Program-made: the position numbers and the translations under genes
The notes under the pieces: model-generated
Databases searched by the model: none
The model's input: the letters and a program-made list of their open reading frames with translations, nothing else
Told to the model about the DNA's origin: nothing
Assembly: GCA_914767715.1 (NCBI GenBank)
Contig: OU612067.1
Coordinates: 1,178,001-1,242,000, forward strand
Direction: 5' to 3'
DNA: 64,000 bases
Origin: Membranipora membranacea
Lineage: Eukaryota > Bryozoa > Gymnolaemata > Cheilostomatida > Membraniporidae
In this document: in pieces, positions 1 to 17,860 of the stretch
Layout of the letters: each line of letters starts with the position of its first letter
Numbering within the stretch: the first letter of the stretch is position 1

Positions 1-248
1 TGACACATATGATAAGTGACTGAAACAGATGACGGACTATATTTAATTCATTTACAGGCGGAAACCCAGAGAGGTGAAGGCCGAATTTAGGAGTCACACC
101 ATGAAGGGACTCAGCTTAGAACATATTCAGGTTTACTGTTACATGACAAATTAGCAAATTAACTTTTTTTTTTGTAAAAACTAGGGAGTTGACAAGTTAC
201 AGCGACAAGCAGTACACTTTTCAACATATAATGTACAGAATGGCACAC
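1..248. other. Left edge: NSF intron, no supported exon
   Basis: This should be the NSF intron after the exon ending at 249. I found no match to the next NSF segment. On the + strand a 3'-splice-like TTTACAG at about 52-58 is followed by a short open frame ending near 153, but nothing supports it as an exon. Confidence 0.4.
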
Positions 249-2359
249 CTTCAATTTCCTTGACTAGCAGCATGAGTTTCTTCTTATCCTGAAACTGGAA
301 TACGATGGACTGTCCGACAGTTAGTGTGAGCTGACTGGGTACAAACTGCATACAGAACTCAGGACCCATCTTATCTGTGTCATACCCATCAGTGGTCGTA
401 CTAACAATATATAAACTTACGTACAGACAGACATAGATTAGTACATAATCAGTATGACTCAACTCTGAGACAACTACCAGATAATTGTACACATCAGTTT
501 TCTGATTTTACTGCAAGAATTTAACCTTGGGATACTACGACCATGATGGTATAGAGGAAGAATGGTTTGGCTGTTCATTCAGAGTAGCCCGACAAAGGCT
601 GTTCTCTTGACATGCCACCTTCCCCTTCCGTAGAATAATAATGAAAACCCTTGAGTCAGTGATTATAAAGTCTGTACTTACGCTTTTTTGGTGAGAAAGT
701 CCACTGTGAACACCACTGTGCTCAGGTACTTACATCGTGGGTCGTAAATATAAGGCTCGACCTGAAATCACCAGATATATGTACAACCAGAGGAGCAATC
801 ACACTGGAAACTCATAGATCAACAGTCTCTACTATTTAATTTCATTGAAATTATATTGTCCAGTAGTTCATATTGGCTCTCTAATGTAACAAAGATATGT
901 CGATTCCATCGCTTTTCCGGGTTATTTCTGCATTGCAGCTTCGAATCATTGTGCTGTTACAAATCAAAATTCTTAGCATGTAAATTTGTTTCTCCTCTCA
1001 TGAATCAAATGCCGGGGCTCTGTTAGACGGGAGGGGGACAAGAGTCTTGGGGGCTCTGACTATAAAAAGACTGTTGTTGCCTGGATATACTAGTTAGCAT
1101 ACTGCTCAGGGGAGGAAGGATTACATAGAGTGTTATTGCCTTGGGGACATCATTAACATTGTAAATATGTGGCGGCATTAAAAGATCAATAATAGAATTA
1201 ATTATGCATAGTTCACCTACTCTAAACATATCTCAGTCAAATAATCCATAACAGCGAGAAATAGCTATGTTGTACACTTCGCACAACAAACATGAACTTC
1301 TCCAACAAGTTCTACCTCTAAACCTCCGCACAGTATCCACTCCTTAATACCCGAACAGTTAGCAAACAGATTGATGATTACACACTTATTATAGTCATAT
1401 CACAGATAAACTCAGCATAAAGTCATACATACAGACAGCTGCTGCTCCAGTGATACAATAGCCCATTTTCTCTGTGGCAGACTGAACCCTATAGTACCTG
1501 GTGCCAGATTGTGATTCTTGACAGCGAATCTAAACTCCATATTTGGACCAGTGGTGACCATCACATGCCTAGATGTTGATGACAAAATGAGCACAGTAAG
1601 ATATTTTGTGGAGATTTGCTAAGATTTTTGGATTGCCTCCATAATTCTATATGACCTAAAGGTAGTGGCAGGGTACACTTTGGAGACTACTGCATGCTAG
1701 CTTTCTCATAGCAGATTCATCAACAGAACAAAAATAGTTCTGCTGTGATAAGGCGGTGTGAGACGGGTTTATAAAACACAATAACTGCCTTTCCTTCAAA
1801 GATTTGACAAATTAGCGAGAGCTATGCGTCCCTAATGAACGTTTATTCGATATGATGATTTATACTCACGGGCATGTTGTAGAGTCAAAGTCAGCAGCGT
1901 TAACAATAACACAGTTAGACATGCTAAGGTCGTCTGTCGGGCATTTCACAGCCTTCATTAGCTTCTTCTGACCCCGCTGCAATGAGACAATGAAAAATCA
2001 GTCAAATAATAAAAATATAGTTTATTTTGCAAAAGGCTTAATAAAATTGTTTTAAAAACAATAATTGAACAATAAAAGTTACACGGTAAAGAATGAAAAA
2101 TTGTCTACGCTAGCGAATGATCATTTGATGATGGAATCACAGTCTTGCATTAATTCGACACAGTAGAGCAGCTCAGCAGTGTCATAATGTGAGCTGACTC
2201 TAATGCCGATGTGTCACACATGACAGAACATCATGTACTTGACCGTATGTTGAGACATCATATCCTGATTTGTATATTAGACTAGCCTGGTAGTGACAGT
2301 ATACATCAAGTCATCATTCTCGCATCTATAAATAAGTAACTAAAACCCACCTGAGCCAT
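249..2359 (-). CDS. NSF: N-ethylmaleimide-sensitive factor (NSF), N-terminal exons, partial
   Basis: NSF is the hexameric AAA ATPase that disassembles SNARE complexes after membrane fusion, working with alpha-SNAP. Five coding exons fit (- strand, high to low): 2359-2351 (MAQ), 1976-1870, 1568-1433, 761-682 and 400-249, all with GT-AG borders and matching phase, about 157 residues. They cover the substrate-binding N domain. Seen in translation: KCPTDDLSMSNCVIVN, GTIGFSLPQRKWA, YDTDKM and LLVKEIE, which align in order with the animal NSF N domain. The D1 and D2 ATPase domains must lie left of the window. The start is the first ATG; exon 1 is only nine coding bases, and exon 2 supplies the following basic stretch. 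The last junction (GAAG|GTGTGC) is the least certain. It is transcribed away from the zinc-finger gene at 4481. Confidence 0.9.
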
Positions 2360-4480
2360 ATCTGCTGGTTGTATTCAGCTCAGCTGGTTATTCTGCTAAA
2401 TATGGATATAAGTTTCCACCAACCAGAATCTCTAAAATAACCAACAAAATGTTCCATGACATTGCTTGATAACTCTATAATATATTACAGCCGACGTGAA
2501 TCTAATAAAATGCGGCACTCAGGGGCATGTTTTTATTTCAGCAATTTAAGAATAAATATAAATAAATCAAATTATCTCAGTGTAGAGAATGACCTTAATC
2601 CTCTTGCCAATGCACTTTTCTAGTCTCTACAAAAATACAAGCATAATACGTAATTATGATGGCACAATTATATGCAGTTCTACTGTTATCTATGACACTG
2701 CAGGGGTCTTTCAATTAGAAACAGCCAAAATCGCAACTATATACATTCTGAGTGAGCGATTTTGGAGCGATTTTCTCGAATTGAAACACCAAGTGAGTGA
2801 TAATTTTGAGGTATGTGATAGTGATGTGATAGTGATAACTTGCTTTAGTAAAGGGTCACTCTTTCTAATTGAAAGACCCCCCAGCTTATCAGTTCTGAAA
2901 ACGCCATCGATGACGCAAGTATATCATAAATTGTCCCCTCAATGTTATCGATTTCATTTTCCACTCAGTGAACATATCATTATGCATTTATTCCGCCCAA
3001 TGCAACCAGTTGGTTGGAGGCTGGTGCTGCACAAGACTAACTCGGTGATCGCTTATCGGCTCTCCTGTGCAGACTGTCATGATGTTGCCCCACCATGTGG
3101 TTGTTAGGCATAGATAAAATATATCATTAGTTTAAGTCTTTGGTCTGGAGGGTATTTCAAGTTATGAAAAAGCACTACTATTAGTTTTACTTAAAGCTTG
3201 CCCAACTAATGTAATTTGGCATGTTTGCAACTGCCCATGCTGTAGTATATATATGAGAAATAAATAGAATGAAAAAATTTAATAATCATCCACCAGTGAG
3301 AAGTCTGGGACTGATGCTGGTAAGTAAGTAATACTTACTAATAGTAAATAAATAGATACAGTTTTAACTAAATATGCGGCATTGTTTGTAGCATTTTTGT
3401 TGCTGATTTCCTGGTCTTACCTGAAATTTTTGAGAGTTTTATGTATGCTGCCAGTCAGGGCTTTATTTATATATACACATTTGATGCTGACTCAACGGCA
3501 TGTAGGCCTTTTGTTCTTTCTTTTCAAATTTAACTGTGACTCAATTTTCAACAACTCATCAGATATTACCAACCAGACCGAGATCAATGAATGGCTTCCG
3601 GTTTGCCCCTGTAGCTTAATAGGTCCTGTATCCGGGTTATGATTCTAAAAGAGTTGAAATGTTGCAATATAGGAGTAGTTTCACATATTTCACCAATTAG
3701 AGTTCTTGGCTGCCTTCACTGCTGGCCTACAAGTCTCTAGTCTTCAACTTTAAAATAATTTAGAGAAAACAACTGTCTTCTCCTTCAATTTTCTTCTAAA
3801 TGTCTGCCTTCACAGTGGTTTGAACATATAGTTCATCTACCTTGAAGACTCAAGATATAGAAAAGCTGTATTACAGATAATCAATTGTGAGTTCACCAAT
3901 ACTACACATTTGAAATCTTGGAGACTACTTTTTGACCAATTTTGTTTGTTTGAGAAGACAACTCTATCTTTTCAAATTGGATGAAAAATGGGAGACAATT
4001 CTCCATATAAGAAAGATCCTGTTGTTTTTTGTGCATTTTTTGTATATGTGCACAACTTGGATCTGTCGCTCAGACAGCTTAAGCATTTAATCTGATAGTA
4101 TATACATGATTATATTGTAACAAGGCGTTGAAGAGATACTTTTTTGTTAATCACATCTATAGATGGCTCACCACTCGATCTCCTATCTGCTCTACATCTC
4201 TCCTCGTGCGTGAGATCTAAATTCAAGTTCCAGATTTGAAGTTGAGATTGCGGGAAGCTGTAGGCTTAAACTCCATGATAATCCTCAAGAGAAAAATGGA
4301 ATCGAGATTCACTGCACGACTTAGTACACTCAGATTGTGTCTAAGCCATGCACTACACATCTAGTCTACACCGCCGATCTGATGGTTTTAGCCAGTAAGG
4401 TATAGTGTCTTGAGGAATAACCCAATTGTTTAGGGTAATCGACCATATGTTGTATTTTATGTTGACTTTCAGAACCAATC
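2360..4480. other. Divergent intergenic region between NSF and the zinc-finger gene
   Basis: This region holds the two divergent 5' ends. A 172-codon open frame at 2589-3107 looks accidental: it overlaps an inverted-repeat element and has no recognisable domain. A splice acceptor (TTTCAG) at about 4466-4471 just before the zinc-finger ATG suggests that gene has an upstream untranslated exon here. I see no clear TATA box or other promoter motif. Confidence 0.5.
2703..2880. repeat. Inverted-repeat element, possible MITE (178 bp)
   Basis: A perfect 19-bp inverted repeat, GGGGTCTTTCAATTAGAAA at 2703-2721 and its reverse complement at 2862-2880, encloses AT-rich DNA. The size and arms fit a non-autonomous DNA transposon. 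I see no obvious target-site duplication. A related arm pair (GGTCTTTCA) occurs near 36160-36230. Confidence 0.45.
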
Positions 4481-7400
4481 ATGGAAGGCAGTCAGAATAC
4501 TATCACAGCGTCTTCCGATAATGCGCTTGACCCTATGGCACAATTTATGGATGTCATTACTACCTTCAAGTGTAAAGGATGTGACTTTGTCTGCTACAAA
4601 CAAGAAGTTCTTGTAGACCACGTGAGAAGTGTCCATCTCCCCCAGTCTACTGTAACTCCCCAGAAAGCTGGTCAATGCTTGGCGGTAAGTTGGGAATTTA
4701 TTAACGACCCAACATCGTGTATCGGTCACTATGACAATCCCTCGCTAGATAGAAATGTTTGAGGGTCCGTCGACGGGATATCAAATAGGAAACAATGGTC
4801 CTTTTTTGCTGTTATTGACATCTTGGTTAGGCTGTAGCCAGATCCAGAAAGTCAGAAAATCGCTCATAAATTGTACCCTGTTTAGTTGCCGGATGATTAT
4901 AATGGTAGTGGCCTGCTTTAATGAATCCACAAGATTGCCCCTCCATTTGATTTACTCATTTATCAATAACTATCAGGTACATACTGTGCATGTTGTTAGG
5001 ACGATGAAGAAGCTGGGAATACCGACCATACATCTGAGGTGTCTCAGGCTGACCCTGTTAATGACGCAGGGTCAGCGGATATAGCCACAAGTACACTTAT
5101 AGCCAGCTTAGTAGATGAAGCTACTAATAACCCTAATAACATAGAAGGTACCACTGCCCAATACACAACAGGCAGTAATCTACAGGAAGTGAACATACAG
5201 ACATTTGTGGGCGGAGCCCCTACTGACCAGGTCTGTTAGGCGAAATAAGTTTACGATATTTAAGCAGAGCCCTTCTGACTTACAGATCTGTTTTGCTCCC
5301 TTTAGCCTGCGCGTTAGAAGTGCTTGATTGTCCCCATCAAAGTTTCACTGGACACCTTTATGATACCAATTACACAAAGCCGTTGATAGTGAATTCTCAG
5401 AATGCTGATGACGACCATGATATATCTCTATGAAAGTGATGATGCCTTAGCTTACTGATCTATCAATGTCTCAGCACTGGGATTTCATGAATTCTTTATG
5501 ATGGAGTAAAAACAGCATTTGCATCATCAATTACTAATACTATACTTTCCAATATTTTTACTTGACGCATATAAGGACTGATTACAGGTCGTATTGTTAG
5601 ATACTGGAGGGGCTGCGGCTGAATTTCTGAACTCTGCCGAGGCGAATCAGTCCCGGGAACTTTATCTGTGTGGCAGCTGTAATGTAGGCTTTCAGGTGAG
5701 TTAACTAATAAAAGTGATTATTTGGTTGTTTATGACTCATCTCATCTTCTTATAATGGTTATATTGATATTTTTATTAAACTTTTATTTTTGAATACCTC
5801 CTTATTCTCTGACCTACTGGCACATTAATTATCAATGTCTTTATTTACTTGTTGTAGACGATTGAAGCATGCAAAGACCACATGGTGAAGGATCACAACT
5901 TTGACCCGACAAATCTGGCGTCGTCTAAAGCCCCGTCCCTAGATCTGACAGACCTGACTAACTCCATGATCTCCTCAGACTCTCAGACTGCTGCTGGTAT
6001 GGATACCAAGTCATCAGAGGCTGTATCAGGGGCCGCCGTCGACGAGATGGAGATGGATGTGGAGATAGAGGAGATATCTAAAAGGGAAGAGATGGCCGAC
6101 GGTAAAGTCAGCATGTCCACACAGGTGAGAGTTATCCTCCTCTGCTGTGCATCATCAAACGGGTATCTCATTATAAAATGTATTGTATAAAAAAAGATCG
6201 CCAGTAGAAGAATGCGCAGCGCTCAAAAGATTATTGACTCCTTCATGAATTTGGCCGCGCGCAAATCGGCATTCTCAGCACTGACTGACATACAATAATT
6301 TTGTTTATATATTTATTTTTCGGCTTACACCTACCTCAAACTTAGACATAATAATAATAATAAGAATAACAAAACAATTCTGACTCATTAAAGCTTTAAA
6401 CCGCATCAGATTTCTCTACCTTGAGCAACAAGAATTGAGAGTGATCTTCTACTGTTATTGCTTGGCTGACCACTCTGTCTCTTCTCGGTTATTCAGGTTG
6501 TACGTAAGAAGGTAGGGCGTAAATCTCGTACAGAGTTAGCTGAGATGAATTTCGGAGGAGGAGGAGGAGCAGGGACAGCTGGAGGAGGAGGGAGTGAGGG
6601 TGGGGAGAGTAGTGTTACAGTACAATCATTCGATGAGGGAGGATCTCTAATACCTGAGGGAGATTTAGACTTTGATGATCCGGAGCAGATGTTAGTCAAT
6701 CATTTATAAGATAGTCTAGTGATCGATGATACGATAACAAATACAAGATGGCAGCTTAATTTGATGTTTGCTTATAATTTGGCACTTTGTTCCCACATCT
6801 CACACAAAGCTCAGCAGAGTGAGCAATATATGTAACTAAAGTGTTGAGGATGTTACTGTATCTCATTGTGATTGTAGTTATGTTGAGGGTGTTACTGTAT
6901 ATCATTGTGATTGTAGTTATGTTGAGATAGAAGTTCCAGGTAAGAGAAGGAGAAAACTTCCCTCTCATCTCTCTAAAGATTACCTGATGCCTAAGAGAAG
7001 CCGCCATGACTCAGATCCTGACTACATGCCACCCACAGGGACAGGGGGTGGTGGGGCGAGCGCAGAGCTTGATGAGGAAGAAGATGATGAGTTACTCGAT
7101 GCTAACATTACCAGAAGTAAGTACTTTGGTGATGGCAGTTTTGACCAGCAGCCCAACAAAAGAATCTGAAGTGAGAGCAGTTATTGTGCGATATCAGATA
7201 AGATCAGGTTCAACCCAATTTGCCTGCCTTTCAGGTCTCATCCATTATATATGCACGGGTGAGCAACTCCAAATATGATCATACTTGATTACTTGATCCA
7301 GTATTGAGTATTGTAAAACTAACAAACACTCACAATTAATTGTCAACCATCACTCAGCTCTGGTTAGATATTATGTCATATTTCTTACAATTTTTATATT

Positions 7401-10400
7401 TTATTTTCTTCACAGTGCATAAAATACGCGGACCATACAAGAAAAGAAATAAAATGATAGAATATAAGGAGAGCAAAGAACCTCATCCACTCAAACCATA
7501 TCATCCAATCAAGTGTGATCTCTGCAGAGCCAGGTTAGTCAGCATTCTGATGCCGTGCATCAATAACATTTGTTTGGTCATACACATCTCTAGAAGAAAT
7601 TCATGCATGGAAAGTGTAATGTTTTTTTCAAATTATTTTTTTTTAAATAAGATCAGCTCAAAAAATCCCGTTCATGATGAGATGTTTTTTCATTACTTCT
7701 TGTTCGTCACATGCTAGTATTTATTTTGTCTTATATCTAACTCTAACTGTGTTTACGTTACTAAGACAGACTGTGAATATTTGTTAGATTTCCGACAGAA
7801 GAGAATTTACATTACCATATGAGCACACATACTAATGAAAAAGATAAGAAGGGTAACATCATCTACCAGTGTCCAGAGAAGGAGTGCTCTGAGGAAGTTA
7901 ACATATACCAGACAGCCATGTGGTCTGACTTCAAATATCACGCCTGGAAAGAACATCAGGTAGGCCAAACCTCCATCTACTAACAAGCGCTTAGTGCTGA
8001 ATGTAAACTCTGATGATGTCACAAGGCATATTTTCACCTATCACAGATTCTATAATATCATGATCAATTACCGTCATTCTCCAATGGCACATCCCGTTGA
8101 TTCTCTTTGATATTTGTTTTTCGCTTTCCATTATTGTTTCACAATGGGTTGAAATTTAAGTGAGAAGTCTGTGCTAAGCATACAGTTCCAACCAATAAGG
8201 TCACAGTTGTTTGAGATTGATAGAGGCATCACTATGATAGGATATTCTGTATGAGCTTTGGTAGCCCTCTGACACTGCTGCTGGCACGTTCACAGATGCA
8301 TGAGTTGTCAAACATTAAGTAATTATTATGTATGGATGTTTGTTTATTACTGTTTGTAGATTGATTTAGGATTAATAAAATGTGATGAATGTGGGTATAG
8401 AGCGACAGTATTGAGTAAGATACTAATACACAAACAGATACATGGCAAGGAGAAACCCTACGTCTGTGATATATGTAAAAAGGTGAGGGAAAGCAAGAAA
8501 GGCATTCAAAATTAGATATTTAGAGAGAGATGGCGCCATGCCCACCATGAATAGGCTGAGTATGAGCTTTTAGCAAACAGCTGCAAAAAAAACTTCGGCA
8601 ATTAGATGAACAGTTAAAAAAAGATCATATTCCCATGGTGGCCTGAAAAATAATAGAACGTCTCATTTAATACTCTACAGGTGAACAGATAACATGAATG
8701 AAAAACTATCTAAAGTGTGACCATTGACATCAAGCTGTACGTTGGTGCTTATTCTTGCAGGGTTTTAAGCAGCTATCACAGCTAAAGAATCATGTCCTGG
8801 TACACGTAGCGGGACACGAGCTGGTGGAGAAAGAGAGCGTATCAGGCAGGCACTGGTTTGTACAGGCTCAGTGTGAAATCTGTAAGAGAACATTCGCTAA
8901 CCAGAAATCACTCCAGTGTCACATCGAGGCAGTACATGAAAAAGTAGGTATACGTAATTATATGTTAAATTGCTCATTAGTCAAAATTTAAGAACTGACA
9001 TGTTGGTAATTAGGAGTTGTGCCCTCATTGTACTTACACTTCAGAGAGTGAACAACTCAAGCGAAATCATGTGCATATCGTATAATCAGGGAGGTATCTC
9101 CCACCCTCCCTGGTATCATGTTCTTACTTCAAATCCTATACCTTTACTAACCGTTTTGTGTGGCCTAGAGCTGAGTGGCTCATTCTTAGAATGTATTATT
9201 GATGCTAAGCATGCTGCCGTATCCACACACAGTGACACAGGATATTATATTTATGTACGATCATGATCTTTGTTTACTTTACAGATAAAACCGTTTGCTT
9301 GTAAGTTTTGCGGACATACTGCTGCTCGTAAAGCAATGATGCAACTTCATATGAGAACTCATACTGGTGAAAAACCATTCAGGTATGTTACCAAGGCACC
9401 TGAAGTTCAGGCTCCTCATAAAGGGAAGGTCGTAACCATGATCACACTATGTCTCCACATACAATAATCTCAGTTTTTCCCATGAAGTATTTCTTGGTCT
9501 TATGCAATGCGTTCCACTTTCTTTGGAAAGTTCTCTATATATTCTACAATACACGTATTTTCTGTACTCAAGCAAGTCTATTTTTCCTTACAGATGTGAT
9601 TTGTGTGAGTATGTGACAGCTGATCATAATTCTATGAGGAGACACAGAATGCGTCATACTGGTGACAAGCCTTATCAGTGCCCTCATTGTACATACGCGT
9701 GTATACAGGTGGGGATGTCTACTCGCTCTCTCTCCTTCTCTCCCATACATATTTACAATATTGATGAGCGATTTTGTTCTATGTTCACATTAGCGATGTA
9801 TATTTCCTTACTCTGCTTTTGTAGCTCATAACTTAGGCAAAGCTAAGAAAGAAAGAAATTCCTCATATATTTGCAAGCGGTGATTTCTGGCAATACAGGC
9901 AAAGTTTCACTGATACCAGACTAGTGACTTGTGTCTCATACATGTACTTGTAGGCAGTGTCGCTGAAGTTACACTTGAAGAGTAAACATCCCGGCTCAAA
10001 CAGCTGCTTTGCTTGTAATAAATGTCCGTATAGAAGTGTGAGTAAACATCTCTTCTCTAATCATATGAGAGATCACGAGATGGGACTTATCGATGAGGTA
10101 AGCTTTCACCTAACTACTCACTTTAAGGTTCCAGTGTGTGTCTAATCTCACCTAGGATTCTATATAAGAGCTGGTGATGATAGATGTACTAATGTAGGAC
10201 TAGTTATTTCAATGATTACTTTCATCCTGTGAGCCTTGCCTAATCAGTGACCATATACAAAAGGTACAACACATCAGTGATCTTATAATAAACAGGCTGT
10301 CCTTCGTTTTGATTCAATTCATATAGTATATGACTTCCTGTCCCATTGATGCCTCCAAAGTTTATTTAATCTAAAATCTGAATTGGATTATGGTTCCCTG

Positions 10401-11950
10401 GTTATAGATTGACCCTATGTTCTGTCCACTAACTTATTTACTCTATAAAATATAAATTACTGACACGGAAATCAGGGCCAGACCTGTCAATCTATAATTG
10501 ATTGTATTTGTTGTTGCAGTCTCAGCTGGTACCGATATCAGAGGAGACAATGCTGGCTACCAGTGGAGGACTACCTCTCAAACTCGGACCGATAAATGAC
10601 CTAACTAACGGAGCCAGTAACACAACACAGCTTATATGTTCAGCACTGAACGCCATCGCTCCCAGTCTGACAGAGGAGGGAGAGCCGCTACCTGAGAATA
10701 TAGAGACAACCATACATACAATATCTAACGAAGGTAAGACGATGGGTATGATATATATATATATATATATGTATCTGCCTTATCTTTGTCATAGTGTTAT
10801 AATCCTGTTTTATCCGCTTAAACTACATCTATATCACATTGTTTCACCTGAAGTCAGCCAAATCAATTGGCTTTGAGATAAACATGTGGTAACAAATTGC
10901 CTACTGTATTGACATACTTTCCATAATCATTGCTACTCGATTATGATAATGACCCATCTCCATTATAATTCAGGGGTTGTCCCCCCTTTCCCAAAACAAA
11001 AAGGAATGCATATAATTTTCTCATATTGTGTAGCATGCGCTCTCTCTCAATTTAATACGAACCCTAAACATCTATATCGATAATAAAAATGACCTGCAAA
11101 TGAGCACCCTATTGCATATTCACCAGTTATACTAAACTATGATACTATTGTAGGTGGATTGAAAGCACATAAGATAACTTTTCATATACCAGCTATCGGT
11201 AATAAGAATGCTAAAACAGCAGAAGTCGTAGTACAAGAGCAGACCGTTATACCTGATATAGATCCGCTACAGGTGAGTTAGCTGCTCACTAAGTCTGGTC
11301 TGACTGACTGCTCACCTGTCTGTTTGTATGGGAACTGTGTGGTGGTTGTCAGAATAAGACAAACAGCTTGCCTCACTTTTCATAACTCGCTGTGATGAGA
11401 TGTAATCAGGCTCTGCTAGGTTCCGGCATAATCCCCAACTCTAAACAAGTACGATGTCAAAACAACCAACAACCACAAACTTTCTCAGTGGATCACGTGT
11501 CAAAGTCTCGGTCCGTCTGTATTACCCATGTATAACAATAAGTGTAACGGTGCCCAATGTTTAATCACAGTGGCGCACAGATTAACATGATTTTCTTACA
11601 AGGGTTTGCTGATACATAAGCTCAGTATAACACCCAACTTTAATAGTTATTTATGGATATACCAATAAACAGCACCAAACAGTTTGTATACTGTATTTGA
11701 TATTTATTGTCATCATATATTGTGTTATTAGGCAGCTACCATACAGAGTGAGATACCAACAGAGGCCACTCTGGAGATGGAGGAAAGTTTGGTGACCAAC
11801 TCGAATATTATACAAAATATACAACAGTCTGCGGAGCTGCAGCCAACGATACAAGACAGCGAAGGATTACAGCAAGCTGTAGAGGAGCAGACAGCTACAG
11901 ATATACACTTACAGGAGGATCATCACATTCAACAAAATGTCTCCCAATAA
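4481..11950 (+). CDS. Twelve-finger C2H2 zinc-finger protein, ZNF335-like
   Basis: Seventeen exons keep phase and encode 924 residues: 4481-4684, 5000-5230, 5588-5695, 5858-6124, 6497-6690, 6917-7116, 7416-7533, 7788-7959, 8360-8482, 8761-8943, 9014-9079, 9285-9382, 9594-9708, 9954-10097, 10520-10733, 11154-11272, 11732-11950. Finger 1 (CKGCDFVCY) is near residue 30 and finger 2 (YLCGSCNVGF) near 175. An acidic and glycine-rich linker with basic KRRRK and KKRNK patches follows, then a ten-finger block from the CDLC finger to DHEMGLIDE. The tail is Gln/Glu-rich (VVQEQTVIP). An isolated first finger, an acidic linker with a DSDPDYMP-type motif, a finger array and a QEQTV tail resemble ZNF335, a nuclear transcription regulator, but I could not test orthology. 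Finger 8 has Ile where its last His should be. The AATAAA at 12213 serves its 3' end. Confidence 0.85.
6838..6920 (+). repeat. Tandem duplication of a 39-bp segment containing a splice acceptor
   Basis: Two near-identical 39-bp units and part of a third end in ATTGTAG|TTATGTTGAG. The two acceptors fall at 6877 and 6916. Both give the same phase into the zinc-finger exon, and the 39 bases between them are open (13 codons), so either acceptor makes an intact protein. Confidence 0.75.
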
Positions 11951-12212
11951 ATCCTCCTAGTTTTTTTTTTCTATCTAGTTTTGTACAATGATGAGAGAAT
12001 GTTTTGTTTTCATAACTAAAATTTATTGAACTCTCAACACAGCAGCACTAATTATTTGTATATAATGTACAGCATTCAAATGTATAAAAGAAAACCAAAG
12101 ATTACTCTCAGTGTAAGCTTTACTTGTTGCCTGATTTCTTGGACCTGAATATGATGCAATAGTATGTACAGTGTAGGTCCTTTTTTTGTACAAAAAATGG
12201 ATTTGAACATGA

Positions 12213-12218
12213 AATAAA
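12213..12218 (+). terminator. Polyadenylation signal AATAAA of the zinc-finger gene
   Basis: A canonical AATAAA hexamer lies 263 bases past the stop codon at 11950, followed by a T-rich and TG-containing stretch. Confidence 0.65.
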
Positions 12219-12337
12219 AGTTTTGTGATTTCTACTCTGCTCGTGGGTACAACACAGAGTTAGGTATAATAGTGAGGTTAGAATTATAGGGTGCTGGAAG
12301 GAATAGTCATTACATTAAACAAGAATAGGCATTTTCG

Positions 12338-12343
12338 TTTATT
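12338..12343 (-). terminator. Polyadenylation signal AATAAA of the SRSF10-like gene
   Basis: The + strand reads TTTATT, a canonical hexamer on the - strand about 95 bases past the SRSF10-like stop. The two convergent genes therefore end about 100 bases apart, apparently without overlapping. Confidence 0.6.
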
Positions 12344-12436
12344 ATCTGGGTGTTAGCGTATTCCTCGGTATCCCATTTACAAGGTTTTGGGTAATATCCC
12401 ACTCTTAGTAGAGAGACATGAGGAGAGGGAGAAGTC

Positions 12437-17860
<5,424 letters not shown>

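Noticed and set aside
52-153. Possible terminal exon on the + strand at the left edge
   Set aside because: Only a splice-like TTTACAG and a short open frame; no homology, no polyadenylation signal nearby, and it lies in an NSF intron.
2589-3107. 172-codon open frame on the + strand
   Set aside because: It spans the inverted-repeat element, has no domain or compositional signature, and does not connect by splicing to a neighbour.
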